DNA of 41,670 nt from an uncultured Bacteroidota bacterium (GTDB taxonomy: Bacteria; Bacteroidota; Bacteroidia; Flavobacteriales; UA16): assembly GCA_902535565.1 (NCBI GenBank), contig CACAUH010000001.1:1-41670 (forward strand), in the 5' to 3' direction. How positions within the stretch are numbered: the first letter of the stretch is position 1; every line of letters starts with the position of its first letter. Below, piece by piece: positions 1 through 7,374 of this stretch. The notes under the pieces were generated by a model, which ran no database searches, had not been told where the DNA came from, and was given only the letters and a program-made list of their open reading frames with translations. A program made the position numbers and the translations under genes.

Positions 1-1
1 G

Positions 2-856
2 GTCGGCAGGGAGCGCAGAAGTCCCGCCTCCTTCGGTCGCTGGGACCAGTTGGAACTCTGGCACGACACCGTTCAATCCACTTGTATCCTTCGCGTGGGC
101 GATGTTCCCACCGACACGCTTGTACTAGGATCCCCGCCGGGCATCCTCAGCTTGGCTGGATCAAGCATGGAACAAGGTGGCGCACCTGTCTCCGTCTGTT
201 TTGATGGCGTGCCCCCCAAACTCTTTGCCCTCCACCCGGTGGGCGAGGGAGTCCAATGGCATTCAGTGGCCATGCGGGGCTCATCTGGTACCCTATTCCG
301 CAAGCTGTCCCGAGGCCCTTTCCGCACGCAGATTCGCGCATTGGCACCAGACCTCATCGTACTTCAGTATGGAGGCAACACGGTCCCCTACACCCGAGAC
401 TCCACAGCCGCTGTCCGGTATGGCGGATGGTTCAAACGACAAATCGAACTGTTCCAAGGTCTGCTTCCCGATGCGGCCATTCTCGTTATTGGTCCCTCCG
501 ACATGGCAGAGAAAACGGGTGCGAAATGGACTTCTTTCCCCATGCTCGGTGCAGTCAAGGCCGCACTTCTCGATGCCAGCCTCGATGCGGGTGTCGCCCA
601 TTGGGACCTGTTGCTCGCCATGGGCGGGTTGGGAAGCATGCCAGCGTGGGTGGCTTCCGAACCTCCCCTCGCCGGTCCAGATCATGTCCACTTCACACCG
701 CGTGGCGCGCGACAAGTGGGCGAATGGCTGGACAGGGCCTTCTGGGCTGAGTTTCGCCGTTGGAAAACCGGAGGTGCCACCCCGGCCATGACCGCTTTAA
801 AGCCCAAGCCCTCCTCTGTCATCCCACTGCAAATCAAGGTTGGTGATGAAGAATAA
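2..856 (+). CDS. SGNH/GDSL-like hydrolase, 5' end outside window
   Basis: The reading frame is open from base 2 without a stop, so the gene starts left of the window; the TTG at 50 is only the first start-like codon and lies inside coding sequence. The visible 284 residues are the C-terminal part of an SGNH-fold protein. DLIVLQYGGN looks like block III (G-x-N) and DHVHFTPRGARQVGEWL looks like block V with the Asp-x-x-His dyad. The nucleophile block (GDS) would lie upstream and is not visible. The gene overlaps the next SGNH gene by 11 nt, which in turn overlaps an MBOAT acyltransferase, so the three form one operon. Exported SGNH proteins paired with MBOAT proteins usually O-acetylate (or deacetylate) exported polysaccharide. 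The substrate here is unknown. Confidence 0.75.
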   Translation, partial: VGRERRSPASFGRWDQLELWHDTVQSTCILRVGDVPTDTLVLGSPPGILSLAGSSMEQGGAPVSVCFDGVPPKLFALHPVGEGVQWHSVAMRGSSGTLFRKLSRGPFRTQIRALAPDLIVLQYGGNTVPYTRDSTAAVRYGGWFKRQIELFQGLLPDAAILVIGPSDMAEKTGAKWTSFPMLGAVKAALLDASLDAGVAHWDLLLAMGGLGSMPAWVASEPPLAGPDHVHFTPRGARQVGEWLDRAFWAEFRRWKTGGATPAMTALKPKPSSVIPLQIKVGDEE

Positions 857-2105
857 CCCTCGGTTCTTCCTGCTTCGCGCAGGGATGCTCTGCATCCTGA
901 CGGGCCAGTTTCTTGTGTCGCAATGCCAAGAAAATGCCGCCTTCGAGGCAGAAAAAGAGGAAAGGGCACCAGGCCTTGCCGACACCGACCCGTTGCGGTC
1001 AGACGACCTGTGGTTCATCAATTCGGTCGAGAAGGACATTCTCGGTCAAGAGAACCTCAGCGGATTTCTGACGCGTTTCAGGTCCGTTCTGCTCGGTGCG
1101 CCGGCCCCTGATGATTCCATTCCAGTCTCCGTATTTCACTTCGGTGGCTCTCACGTTCAAGCCGGGCGGATTGGATGGGCCTTCCGAAAGCGACTGGCAC
1201 AAGACCGACCGGGGCTGGTGGTGAGCCGCGGCATTCTACCTCCCCACCGCTTGGCAGGCGAAAACGGCCCGCCCGAGGTGCGCTGGTCGAGCGCCGCAGC
1301 CTGGAAGGGACAACGCTCCTCACATCGGCGTCACGCAGGCCATTGGGGCATCACCGGTTTGGAAGTCAGCACCTCAGACCCGGACACCGTGCGCATGTGG
1401 AATGGAGAATGGCACGGACCAGGCTGTTTGGATGCCATCGACATCCTCTCCCCCCCTGAAAACCAGTGGGAATGGGGCTTGCGCTCTACAGCGCCATCCA
1501 CAGGGCCGCTGGAGTTGGGTGCCGGAGACACACTGATGCTCTGGACGACGGACAGCGTGGCCCGCCTACACGGCGTATGGATGAGAGACCAAAATGCCGC
1601 TTTCGTCTATCACGACCTCGGCGGAAATGGGGCCAGCACGGCCGCTTGGCTGCGCCACCCCCTGTTGGGTGAACAACTGGAGCACTGCCCCGCGGACTTG
1701 GCCATCTTGGCGTGGGGAATCAACGATGCCCACATGCGCCCGGACCGATTTAACCCGGACAGATTCAAGGAACGGTATTCCCAATTGATTCACGCGCTTC
1801 GGGCGGCCCATCCAGCCATGGACATCCTGCTCGTCACCAACAACGACAGCCACTACCGCAACCAGCACAACCCAAACGCCGAACGTGTCCGACAGGCCAT
1901 GTCTGCCCTTGTGGATGACATGGGGGTGGCCTGCTGGGACCTATACGGGGTCTTGGGGGGCGCGCATTCGATGGACCTGTTGAACCGCACGGGATTTGCC
2001 TCAAGCGATCACCTGCATTTCAACCGCAACGGATACGAGCTCATCGGGGAGCTTCTGTATGATGCCCTTGTCCGGGCTGCACTCCAAAACGCGATGGAAC
2101 CATGA
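846..2105 (+). CDS. SGNH/GDSL-type acyltransferase or esterase, exported
   Basis: 419 residues from the ATG at 846; TTG 840 and GTG 843 are alternative in-frame starts, but the ATG directly precedes a basic-hydrophobic signal sequence (residues 5-27). A possible but weak lipobox ends at Cys27. Block I is FHFGGSHVQ with Ser102 as probable nucleophile; Gly replaces the usual Asp of GDSH. Block III is AWGIND (residues 289-294), and block V is SSDHLHF with Asp388 and His391 completing the triad. This set fits the SGNH partners of MBOAT acyltransferases that modify exported glycans in the periplasm. The gene overlaps its upstream SGNH paralogue by 11 nt and the downstream MBOAT gene by 4 nt (ATGA), so translational coupling is likely. 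The function class is well supported; the glycan and the direction of acyl transfer are not known. Confidence 0.8.
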   Translation: MKNNPRFFLLRAGMLCILTGQFLVSQCQENAAFEAEKEERAPGLADTDPLRSDDLWFINSVEKDILGQENLSGFLTRFRSVLLGAPAPDDSIPVSVFHFGGSHVQAGRIGWAFRKRLAQDRPGLVVSRGILPPHRLAGENGPPEVRWSSAAAWKGQRSSHRRHAGHWGITGLEVSTSDPDTVRMWNGEWHGPGCLDAIDILSPPENQWEWGLRSTAPSTGPLELGAGDTLMLWTTDSVARLHGVWMRDQNAAFVYHDLGGNGASTAAWLRHPLLGEQLEHCPADLAILAWGINDAHMRPDRFNPDRFKERYSQLIHALRAAHPAMDILLVTNNDSHYRNQHNPNAERVRQAMSALVDDMGVACWDLYGVLGGAHSMDLLNRTGFASSDHLHFNRNGYELIGELLYDALVRAALQNAMEP

Positions 2106-3811
2106 TGGATTGGGGCTCCTTTTTTGTACACGACGCGAGTGCACCTTGGACCTTTCTCGATGCGGGATTCTGGATGTTTCTGGTGGCCGTGCTCGCCATT
2201 GATGCCTGCTGGAATCGCGATCGCCAAAGGACAGTGCGCCATGTGTGGCTGCTCATGGCCAGCCTCTTGTTCTATTGGAAAACGTCGGGATGGTTTGTCC
2301 TGATTCTGCTCTTCTCGACCTGCAGCGATCATTTCATCGGCCACCGGATTGCTGGCTCGCAGGTGCAACGCCGGCGCAACGCTTGGCTTGCTCTGAGCAT
2401 TGCGCTCAATTTGGGCCTTCTCTTCTATTTCAAGTACACCTACTTCCTGACAGACGCCTGGAACAGTGCAACTGGAGCGCACATCATTCCCCGCAACTGG
2501 CTGGCACAAGGTGCCAACGTTGCTTTGGGGACCACGTGGTCGGTCGACAGGATTCTGCTCCCTGTGGGCATCAGCTTCTATACTTTCCAGACCATTAGCT
2601 ACACGGTGGACATCCACCGCGGGCATGTTGCCCCACTCAAACGACTGACGGACTTTGGGTTCTACGTCTCCTTCTTTCCCCAACTTGTCGCAGGGCCCAT
2701 CGTCAGGGCTGCGGATTTCGTTCCCCAAATCCTCAAACCCCACACCGTCACGCGTGAAACGGTGGGCAAGGCTGGTTTTTGGATTCTCAATGGACTGCTC
2801 AAAAAGGTTCTTCTGGCCGATTGGATTGCCGTGAACTTCAACGACCGGGTCTTTGCGGCCCCGGAAGCCCACAGTGGTTTTGAGATGTTGATGGCGATGT
2901 ACGGATATTCCCTGCAGGTCTATGCCGATTTCAGTGGATACACCGACATGGCCATTGGCGTGGCGTTGTTGATGGGGTACCGCCTCCCCCAAAACTTCAA
3001 CAGCCCCTATAAAGCGGACAGCTGTGGCAACTTTTGGAAGCGCTGGCACATGAGCCTGTCCGGCTGGCTCAAGGACTATTTGTACATCCCAATGGGCGGC
3101 AACCGAAGCGCCTCTTGGTTCACCGCCATCAGCGCGGGATTCCTGTTGACGTTTGTGGTCCTTTTGGAACCCAGCTCTAGCGCCTTGACCATCCTCCTCG
3201 GTACCCTGATTGGCGGAGGCATTGCCCTGGCGCGAATCCCAAGATTCCAGCGGTGGATTGTCACCAACGTGAACATCTGGATGACCATGCTTCTGGGCGG
3301 ATTGTGGCACGGTGCGAGCTGGAACTTTGTAATCTGGGGTGGCCTCAATGGATTGGGTATCACGGTCTACAAGCTCTGGCGGAAGGTGAGTCCTTGGGAA
3401 ACCAAGGACCGGTTTTGGAAACGCGCTGTCGCCGTGCTCATCACCTTTCACTTCATCACCTTCACGCGCATCTGGTTCCGGACGGCATCGCACACCACAT
3501 GGGCGTCCTTCGGGTCTGAGCACGACCTCTCTGCAGAATGGCACGCAGCCAACCTGGTCCTGTCTCGGTTGGCGAAGGCCACACCAATCCACGTGCTGAC
3601 GGAGGTGGTATCCCACTATGGCCACGTCTTTGCAGTCATGGCCATTGGGTATACCATCCACCTGCTGCCATCGAAATGGAAGGCCGCGTATCGCGTGGCT
3701 TTTGTCCGCGCGGGGCTCCCCGTTCAAATTGCCTTAACCACCGTGTCTGTGGCCGTGGCCATGGCCGTTCTCGCCGCAGGCGGAACGCCGTTCATCTACT
3801 TTCAGTTCTGA
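2102..3811 (+). CDS. MBOAT family membrane O-acyltransferase (AlgI/DltB-like)
   Basis: 569-residue polytopic membrane protein of the membrane-bound O-acyltransferase family, which moves acyl groups across the inner membrane to a periplasmic acceptor. Diagnostic stretches are VGISFYTFQTISYTVDI (155-171), FFPQLVAGPIVRA (191-203), YADFSGYTDMAIG (274-286), NFWKRWHMSLSGWL with conserved His316, and GGLWHGASWN with the probable catalytic His403. Between PMGGNR (330-335) and the LLGGLWHG motif lie about 60 residues containing two extra hydrophobic segments (about 342-356 and 361-378), longer than the usual linker there. It starts at the ATG that overlaps the stop of the upstream SGNH gene (ATGA). 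With its two SGNH neighbours it forms an acyltransferase cassette. Its last 10 nt overlap a small candidate gene on the opposite strand. Confidence 0.92.
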   Translation: MMDWGSFFVHDASAPWTFLDAGFWMFLVAVLAIDACWNRDRQRTVRHVWLLMASLLFYWKTSGWFVLILLFSTCSDHFIGHRIAGSQVQRRRNAWLALSIALNLGLLFYFKYTYFLTDAWNSATGAHIIPRNWLAQGANVALGTTWSVDRILLPVGISFYTFQTISYTVDIHRGHVAPLKRLTDFGFYVSFFPQLVAGPIVRAADFVPQILKPHTVTRETVGKAGFWILNGLLKKVLLADWIAVNFNDRVFAAPEAHSGFEMLMAMYGYSLQVYADFSGYTDMAIGVALLMGYRLPQNFNSPYKADSCGNFWKRWHMSLSGWLKDYLYIPMGGNRSASWFTAISAGFLLTFVVLLEPSSSALTILLGTLIGGGIALARIPRFQRWIVTNVNIWMTMLLGGLWHGASWNFVIWGGLNGLGITVYKLWRKVSPWETKDRFWKRAVAVLITFHFITFTRIWFRTASHTTWASFGSEHDLSAEWHAANLVLSRLAKATPIHVLTEVVSHYGHVFAVMAIGYTIHLLPSKWKAAYRVAFVRAGLPVQIALTTVSVAVAMAVLAAGGTPFIYFQF

Positions 3812-3930
3812 TCCCAATCGGATTGGGATGGCGCCGCCATTTCCAAGCGGACACCGTCATATGCACTGCAGTTCTTGGTGTTCCTGCTGCACCCGGTCGC
3901 AAAGGCAAGAATCCACAAAACCCCCAACAT
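3802..3930 (-). CDS. Small lipoprotein candidate (about 42 aa)
   Basis: From the ATG at 3930 this reads 42 residues: a hydrophobic start (MLGVLWILAFATGC) ending in a lipobox-like ATGC, then a short hydrophilic tail beginning SRNTKNCSAYDGVRLE. Very short lipoproteins with an N-C-x-A-Y motif are, as I remember, common in Flavobacteriales, but I cannot name a family. The frame continues upstream to 4044, but that extension is charged and would spoil the signal peptide. A weak box GAACTTGG ends 5 nt before the ATG. The end overlaps the convergent MBOAT gene by 10 nt, the same spacing seen at three other convergent junctions here, which slightly supports it. A chance ORF cannot be excluded. Confidence 0.45.
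   Translation of the reverse strand: MLGVLWILAFATGCSRNTKNCSAYDGVRLEMAAPSQSDWDQN
3811..3829. repeat. Perfect inverted repeat at a convergent gene end
   Basis: ATCCCAATC and GATTGGGAT are exact reverse complements separated by one G, beginning on the last base of the MBOAT stop codon. There is no following T-run, so it is not a classical terminator; it could stop or protect both convergent transcripts, or bind a dimeric protein. It also encodes the last residues of the small lipoprotein candidate. Confidence 0.4.
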
Positions 3931-4120
3931 GATCACCAAGTTCCGTTGATTCCTGGCATGGCGATCCACATCACCTTGACCGGAAGGGCGGCCATTGGTA
4001 CCGAGGGCGATTACACGGGCTTTGGGATGGTTTGAATCTTGCATGGCAGGGAGTCAACGAATGTAAGGGTCGATTTGTTGTGTGAGAAAATGAAGACCAT
4101 GAACAGGACTGCACCCACCG
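3931..4120. other. Intergenic region without a recognisable gene
   Basis: Between the possible small lipoprotein start and the next promoter I see no convincing coding signal, RNA gene or repeat. It would have to hold any further regulatory sequence of the small lipoprotein. Confidence 0.4.
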
Positions 4121-4128
4121 TACTTTCG
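4121..4128 (+). promoter_or_regulatory. -7 box TACTTTCG, 4 nt before start codon
   Basis: One mismatch to the Bacteroidota -7 consensus TAnnTTTG. Only TCCC separates it from the ATG at 4133, so the predicted transcript would begin at or beside the start codon. No clear -33 TTG is present. Confidence 0.5.
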
Positions 4129-4132
4129 TCCC

Positions 4133-4471
4133 ATGAGCCAGCAGCCCACAGACCCACAGATTGAGCAGAAGATGCTCGACTTCAGCCTCATCCTGTTGGT
4201 GGCCTACAACGCGGTGTTTCTGTTGGACATTTTGCTCTCCGCCGTCCCCGACAACTTCGCCTCGCAGGCCATGGACTTCATCGACACCCGTCGGGGCTGG
4301 ATCACCCTGTTTGAAGCGCTGGCTGCCGCGTCCCTGTTCGCCGACCTCGTGGTGCGCTTCGACCAGTATGAGAAAGGCAGAAATCTGAGGGTGTTCGCGA
4401 TTGCAATCGCTGGAGCCGGCCTGGTGTTCAAGGCCTTCACCTTTTACCTAAACTCCTCTTATCTGCAGTAA
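4133..4471 (+). CDS. Small membrane protein of unknown function
   Basis: 112 residues with three predicted membrane segments: about 17-37 (SLILLVAYNAVFLLDILLSAV), 56-76 (WITLFEALAAASLFADLVVRF) and 85-105. The N-terminal 15 residues are hydrophilic and probably cytoplasmic. I do not recognise the family. The start is the ATG directly after a TACTTTCG box. It stands alone: the downstream gene converges with a 10-nt gap and the upstream small gene is divergent. Codon use resembles the neighbours and the periodicity of hydrophobic segments argues for a real gene. Confidence 0.75.
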   Translation: MSQQPTDPQIEQKMLDFSLILLVAYNAVFLLDILLSAVPDNFASQAMDFIDTRRGWITLFEALAAASLFADLVVRFDQYEKGRNLRVFAIAIAGAGLVFKAFTFYLNSSYLQ

Positions 4472-4481
4472 CCACAGGGCG

Positions 4482-5267
4482 TCAATCGTCCCACTGATAT
4501 TCAAAGTCCGCGTCCTCAAGTCGGTTGGGACGCGCCTTCCACGCCGTGAACCGCTCCCGTGTCCACAGAATGAATTCGTATTGGGTCAAGGCCTTGAGAA
4601 CGGCCTCTCCCGGATCCATGAACTCGACGAAGTCGTCGAATTGCTCCCTTTCGAGGTCCACGATTTCATAGTCGACATATTTCCCCAACAGCTCCCGGAG
4701 CAGTTCCCTGCGTCGGTCCTCGTTTTCCAAACGGGCCACCTCCCGCTTGCTCCTCTCCATGCGGTTAAACTGCTCGTAGAGATAGGTCAATGGACTGCTC
4801 AAGGCATCGATTCCGCTCGTCCGGTGTTCCTTCTCTTCGTAACCCAAGGCTTCAATGTCGCGCACAATTTCGCCGAGCTCCCGGGGCGCAATCACCTCGG
4901 CCGCAGACACCGCCACAGAGATTTTGGACAAATGGATGGACCAATTCACCCCCCCTTCCGCACCTTCCGTGGGAATTCGTTTGGTGACCGTTCGGTATCC
5001 AATGGCCGCAAATTGAAGGGTGTCCCCCATAGAAACCTCAAGGGCAAAGCGACCGCTTGAACTGCCGAACCGCCCCTCACCAGTCGAGCGGTTCACAATC
5101 ATGCACCCCGGCAGGCCGCGACCGTCTGGGCCGAGCACCTCTCCCGACAAGGAGACTGACATCGAATCCAACACTGTACCCTCCTGCGCCAACATCCCTT
5201 GCAGAGGGAGGATGACAAAAAGAAACCACAGCGGGTTCGGGATGAATCGGCAACGAGAGGAATTCAC
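4482..5267 (-). CDS. CarboxypepD_reg-like domain exported protein
   Basis: 261 residues starting at GTG 5267. A signal peptide ends near residue 27 (LPLQGMLAQ). Residues about 38-115 form a carboxypeptidase regulatory-like beta-sandwich: SLSGEVLGPDGRGLPGCMIV, GRFALEVSMGDTLQFAAIGYRTV. The remainder is charged and helical (EEKEHRTSGIDALSSPLTYLYEQFNRMERSKREVARLEN), ending in an acidic tail. Proteins of this design (beta-sandwich, then a conserved SPLTYLY-type segment, then a Glu/Arg-rich helix) are common in Bacteroidota and of unknown function; I infer a periplasmic or outer-membrane-associated role. The GTG start is supported by a TAGTTTGG box 4 nt upstream. It is divergent from meaB, with only 31 nt between the two starts. 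Confidence 0.78.
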   Translation of the reverse strand: MNSSRCRFIPNPLWFLFVILPLQGMLAQEGTVLDSMSVSLSGEVLGPDGRGLPGCMIVNRSTGEGRFGSSSGRFALEVSMGDTLQFAAIGYRTVTKRIPTEGAEGGVNWSIHLSKISVAVSAAEVIAPRELGEIVRDIEALGYEEKEHRTSGIDALSSPLTYLYEQFNRMERSKREVARLENEDRRRELLRELLGKYVDYEIVDLEREQFDDFVEFMDPGEAVLKALTQYEFILWTRERFTAWKARPNRLEDADFEYQWDD

Positions 5268-5271
5268 GGGA

Positions 5272-5279
5272 CCAAACTA
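5272..5279 (-). promoter_or_regulatory. -7 box TAGTTTGG for the GTG start at 5267
   Basis: One mismatch to TAnnTTTG; the spacer to the GTG is 4 nt (TCCC), the same as before the gene at 4133. It favours the GTG start. On the other strand the overlapping region carries TAACTTG (5284-5290), 8 nt before the meaB ATG. Confidence 0.45.
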
Positions 5280-5298
5280 CCGCTAACTTGTGAGCGCC

Positions 5299-6348
5299 AT
5301 GGCCAAAGACCCTGAAAACAACGCGCGGTCACGGGCGCTTCGGAACATCCGGACCGCAAAAGCGCGGTCGCGCGGGGATGTGCACGAATGGGCCCAGACC
5401 ATCATTGAGGGAGACCGCGCCGCCTTGGCACAAGCCATCAGCCTCATCGAAAGTCGACGCGAAGCGGACCGGCCGGAAGTCGAGGCGCTGCTTTCGGCCA
5501 TGCCGTCTCCAGCGAAACCCACCCGCCGCTACGGCATCACGGGTGTTCCAGGGGTCGGTAAAAGCACCTGGATCGAGTCTGCTGGCATGGCCCTTCTGGA
5601 GCGGGGACACCGGGTGGCGGTTCTGGCCGTGGACCCTTCCAGCAGCCGCACTGGCGGCAGCATGCTGGGAGACAAAACCCGCATGGAGGTTTTGGCCCGG
5701 CACCCCAATGCCTTTGTGCGCCCCTCACCAGCGGGCAACACGCTGGGCGGTGTCGCTCGCGCCACCCATGAAACCATGCTCCTTTGCGAGGCGGCAGGCT
5801 TTGACCGCGTCCTCATTGAAACGGTTGGCGTGGGCCAGAGCGAAACAGAGGTGCGGCGCATGACCGACGCCTTTATTCTGTTGATGCTTCCCGGCGGAGG
5901 CGACGGCGTTCAAGGCATCAAGCGGGGCATTCTCGAGTGGGCCGACGTGGTCCTCATGAACAAGGCCGATGGGCCCGCCGAACAGGTGGATTTAGCCAAG
6001 TCCAGCCTGGCCGCTTTCCGCGGTGCGCTCGCCCTCATGCAGCCCCCGCTTGACGGCGAACCTCCCCTGCTTGGGCTGAGCTCCGGCTTGGATCCCGAAG
6101 GCGTTCGAACATGGATGGAGAAAATCGAAGGGCGCATGGAGACCGCAGCGTCAAGCGGTCAACTTAGCGACCGAAGAAGTCGACAGGAAAAGGCGGCCCT
6201 CGACGCCCTTCTCGACCGTGAGATCCTCATGCGAATGAAATCCAAACCGGAGTTTGATCAGGCTTGGAAACAGTTGCAAAGTGAATCACACCGCACACAA
6301 AGTGCAGCGTTTGATGCCATTAGAAGGATGCTGGACAAATTAGATTGA
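5299..6348 (+). CDS. meaB: Methylmalonyl-CoA mutase-associated GTPase MeaB
   Basis: 349-residue G3E-family GTPase (MeaB/ArgK). It protects and reactivates adenosylcobalamin-dependent methylmalonyl-CoA mutase by gating cofactor loading. Seen: N-terminal helical region (1-75), Walker A GVPGVGKS (82-89), DPSSSRTGGSMLGDKTRM, the switch ETVGVGQSE, the G4 motif NKADG, and a C-terminal helical dimerisation region. Length is as expected for the family. I chose ATG 5299; GTG 5290 is in frame, but it lies inside the possible promoter box TAACTTG. The mutase genes are not in this window. The next gene follows after 22 nt and may be cotranscribed. Confidence 0.93.
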   Translation: MAKDPENNARSRALRNIRTAKARSRGDVHEWAQTIIEGDRAALAQAISLIESRREADRPEVEALLSAMPSPAKPTRRYGITGVPGVGKSTWIESAGMALLERGHRVAVLAVDPSSSRTGGSMLGDKTRMEVLARHPNAFVRPSPAGNTLGGVARATHETMLLCEAAGFDRVLIETVGVGQSETEVRRMTDAFILLMLPGGGDGVQGIKRGILEWADVVLMNKADGPAEQVDLAKSSLAAFRGALALMQPPLDGEPPLLGLSSGLDPEGVRTWMEKIEGRMETAASSGQLSDRRSRQEKAALDALLDREILMRMKSKPEFDQAWKQLQSESHRTQSAAFDAIRRMLDKLD

Positions 6349-6370
6349 GGGGTTCCTCTCAATTGCTACC

Positions 6371-7357
6371 GTGCCCTCTAGTCCTCTTTTCGCGCTTCTT
6401 CCATGGATGCTGCTCTTGGCCATTTTCGTGGCTAGAAGGCCTTGGAGACCCCTTCGAGAAGGCCAGGACTCTATGCCACCATTGGACCCTTCCGAATCCA
6501 TTGTGATGCCCGCGGACCGAACCCCGCTCCGGCTGAGTTGGCCATTGGCCTTGGCCCCCACCTTGGCCATTCTGATGGAGATTCAAATGTGGCCGCTGAC
6601 CGCACATAAACTGGGATTGTTATGGAGCGGCATTCTCGGCTTGCCCATTCTTTGGGTTGCTTGCCGACGCGGTGCATTGAACACCGCAAAAGAAGAGGCG
6701 CGGGCCTCGCAGGAAATGGCTTGGATTGTCTGGCGCAGAGGAAGCATCCAAAATGAAATCATGCGGGCCCGAGAGCACGAAGCCATGGACCGCAGGATGC
6801 GCCGTTGTCGTTCGACGCTGCTGCTTTCTCAAGAGGAAGGCAAAGACACACACCACCTTTTCCAGACCTTAGAACGGACCCTGTCCAACCCCACCGTCGA
6901 TCGGCACTCTGCTGCTTCACTGGTGGGCGGGATGGCAGCCCACCTTAGAAATGTGTTCATCGAACGCGATCGAGACGATGTCTCGTTCGGGGAAACCGCT
7001 GGGCACATTGCACGGTGGGCGCAATGGCTTGAGGAACTCGGTGCAGGCACCATCTCAATAATCGGTGCACCGGTTCCCGGGTCCGCGCTTTATGCCCGGA
7101 AGGTTCCCTCTACGCTGTTTTTGGGCATGGCGGAACGCATGGGCATTTCCATGTTGGAACAAGGTGGGGAGGGCGCCGTGCAATGGACCTGGTCGGTGGA
7201 ATCGGACCGGGTTCGACTGTCAACTTCGAGCTGCCCAATGTCACCTTGGTCAGATGGCACTACAAGGGATTGGGACACCGCATTCATGCTGCGCTATGGC
7301 GGCATTGCCCACGCTGGAGGGAGCTGGCATTTTGAGTTACCCTTGATTCCCGACTGA
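6371..7357 (+). CDS. Membrane protein resembling a degenerate LytS-type histidine kinase
   Basis: 328 residues from GTG 6371. Hydrophobic segments at about 7-21, 57-72 and 81-97 precede a charged helix (100-150). Then DTHHLFQTLERTL (159-171) resembles the phospho-acceptor segment of LytS/YehU kinases (P-H-F-L-F-N-x-L), and AASLVGGMAAHLRNVFIERDRDDVSFGETAGHIARW (181-216, shown in part) resembles the following dimerisation region. At the place of the N-box (P-L-V-E-N-A-x-x-H-G) it reads LFLGMAERMGIS (249-260): the Asn and His are lost, and no glycine-rich ATP lid is visible. The layout matches the kinase at 12052. I infer a pseudokinase paralogue; the phospho-accepting His may remain (161 or 162). 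It follows meaB by 22 nt. Alternative: an unrelated helical membrane protein. Confidence 0.6.
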   Translation: MPSSPLFALLPWMLLLAIFVARRPWRPLREGQDSMPPLDPSESIVMPADRTPLRLSWPLALAPTLAILMEIQMWPLTAHKLGLLWSGILGLPILWVACRRGALNTAKEEARASQEMAWIVWRRGSIQNEIMRAREHEAMDRRMRRCRSTLLLSQEEGKDTHHLFQTLERTLSNPTVDRHSAASLVGGMAAHLRNVFIERDRDDVSFGETAGHIARWAQWLEELGAGTISIIGAPVPGSALYARKVPSTLFLGMAERMGISMLEQGGEGAVQWTWSVESDRVRLSTSSCPMSPWSDGTTRDWDTAFMLRYGGIAHAGGSWHFELPLIPD

Positions 7358-7374
7358 CCTGCGCCGGCCCCTCG

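Noticed and set aside
2009..3727. 572-codon open frame on the minus strand opposite the MBOAT gene
   Set aside because: Low-complexity, Gly/Pro/His/Arg-rich translation without any recognisable motif or membrane pattern; a GC-driven shadow of a well-supported gene.
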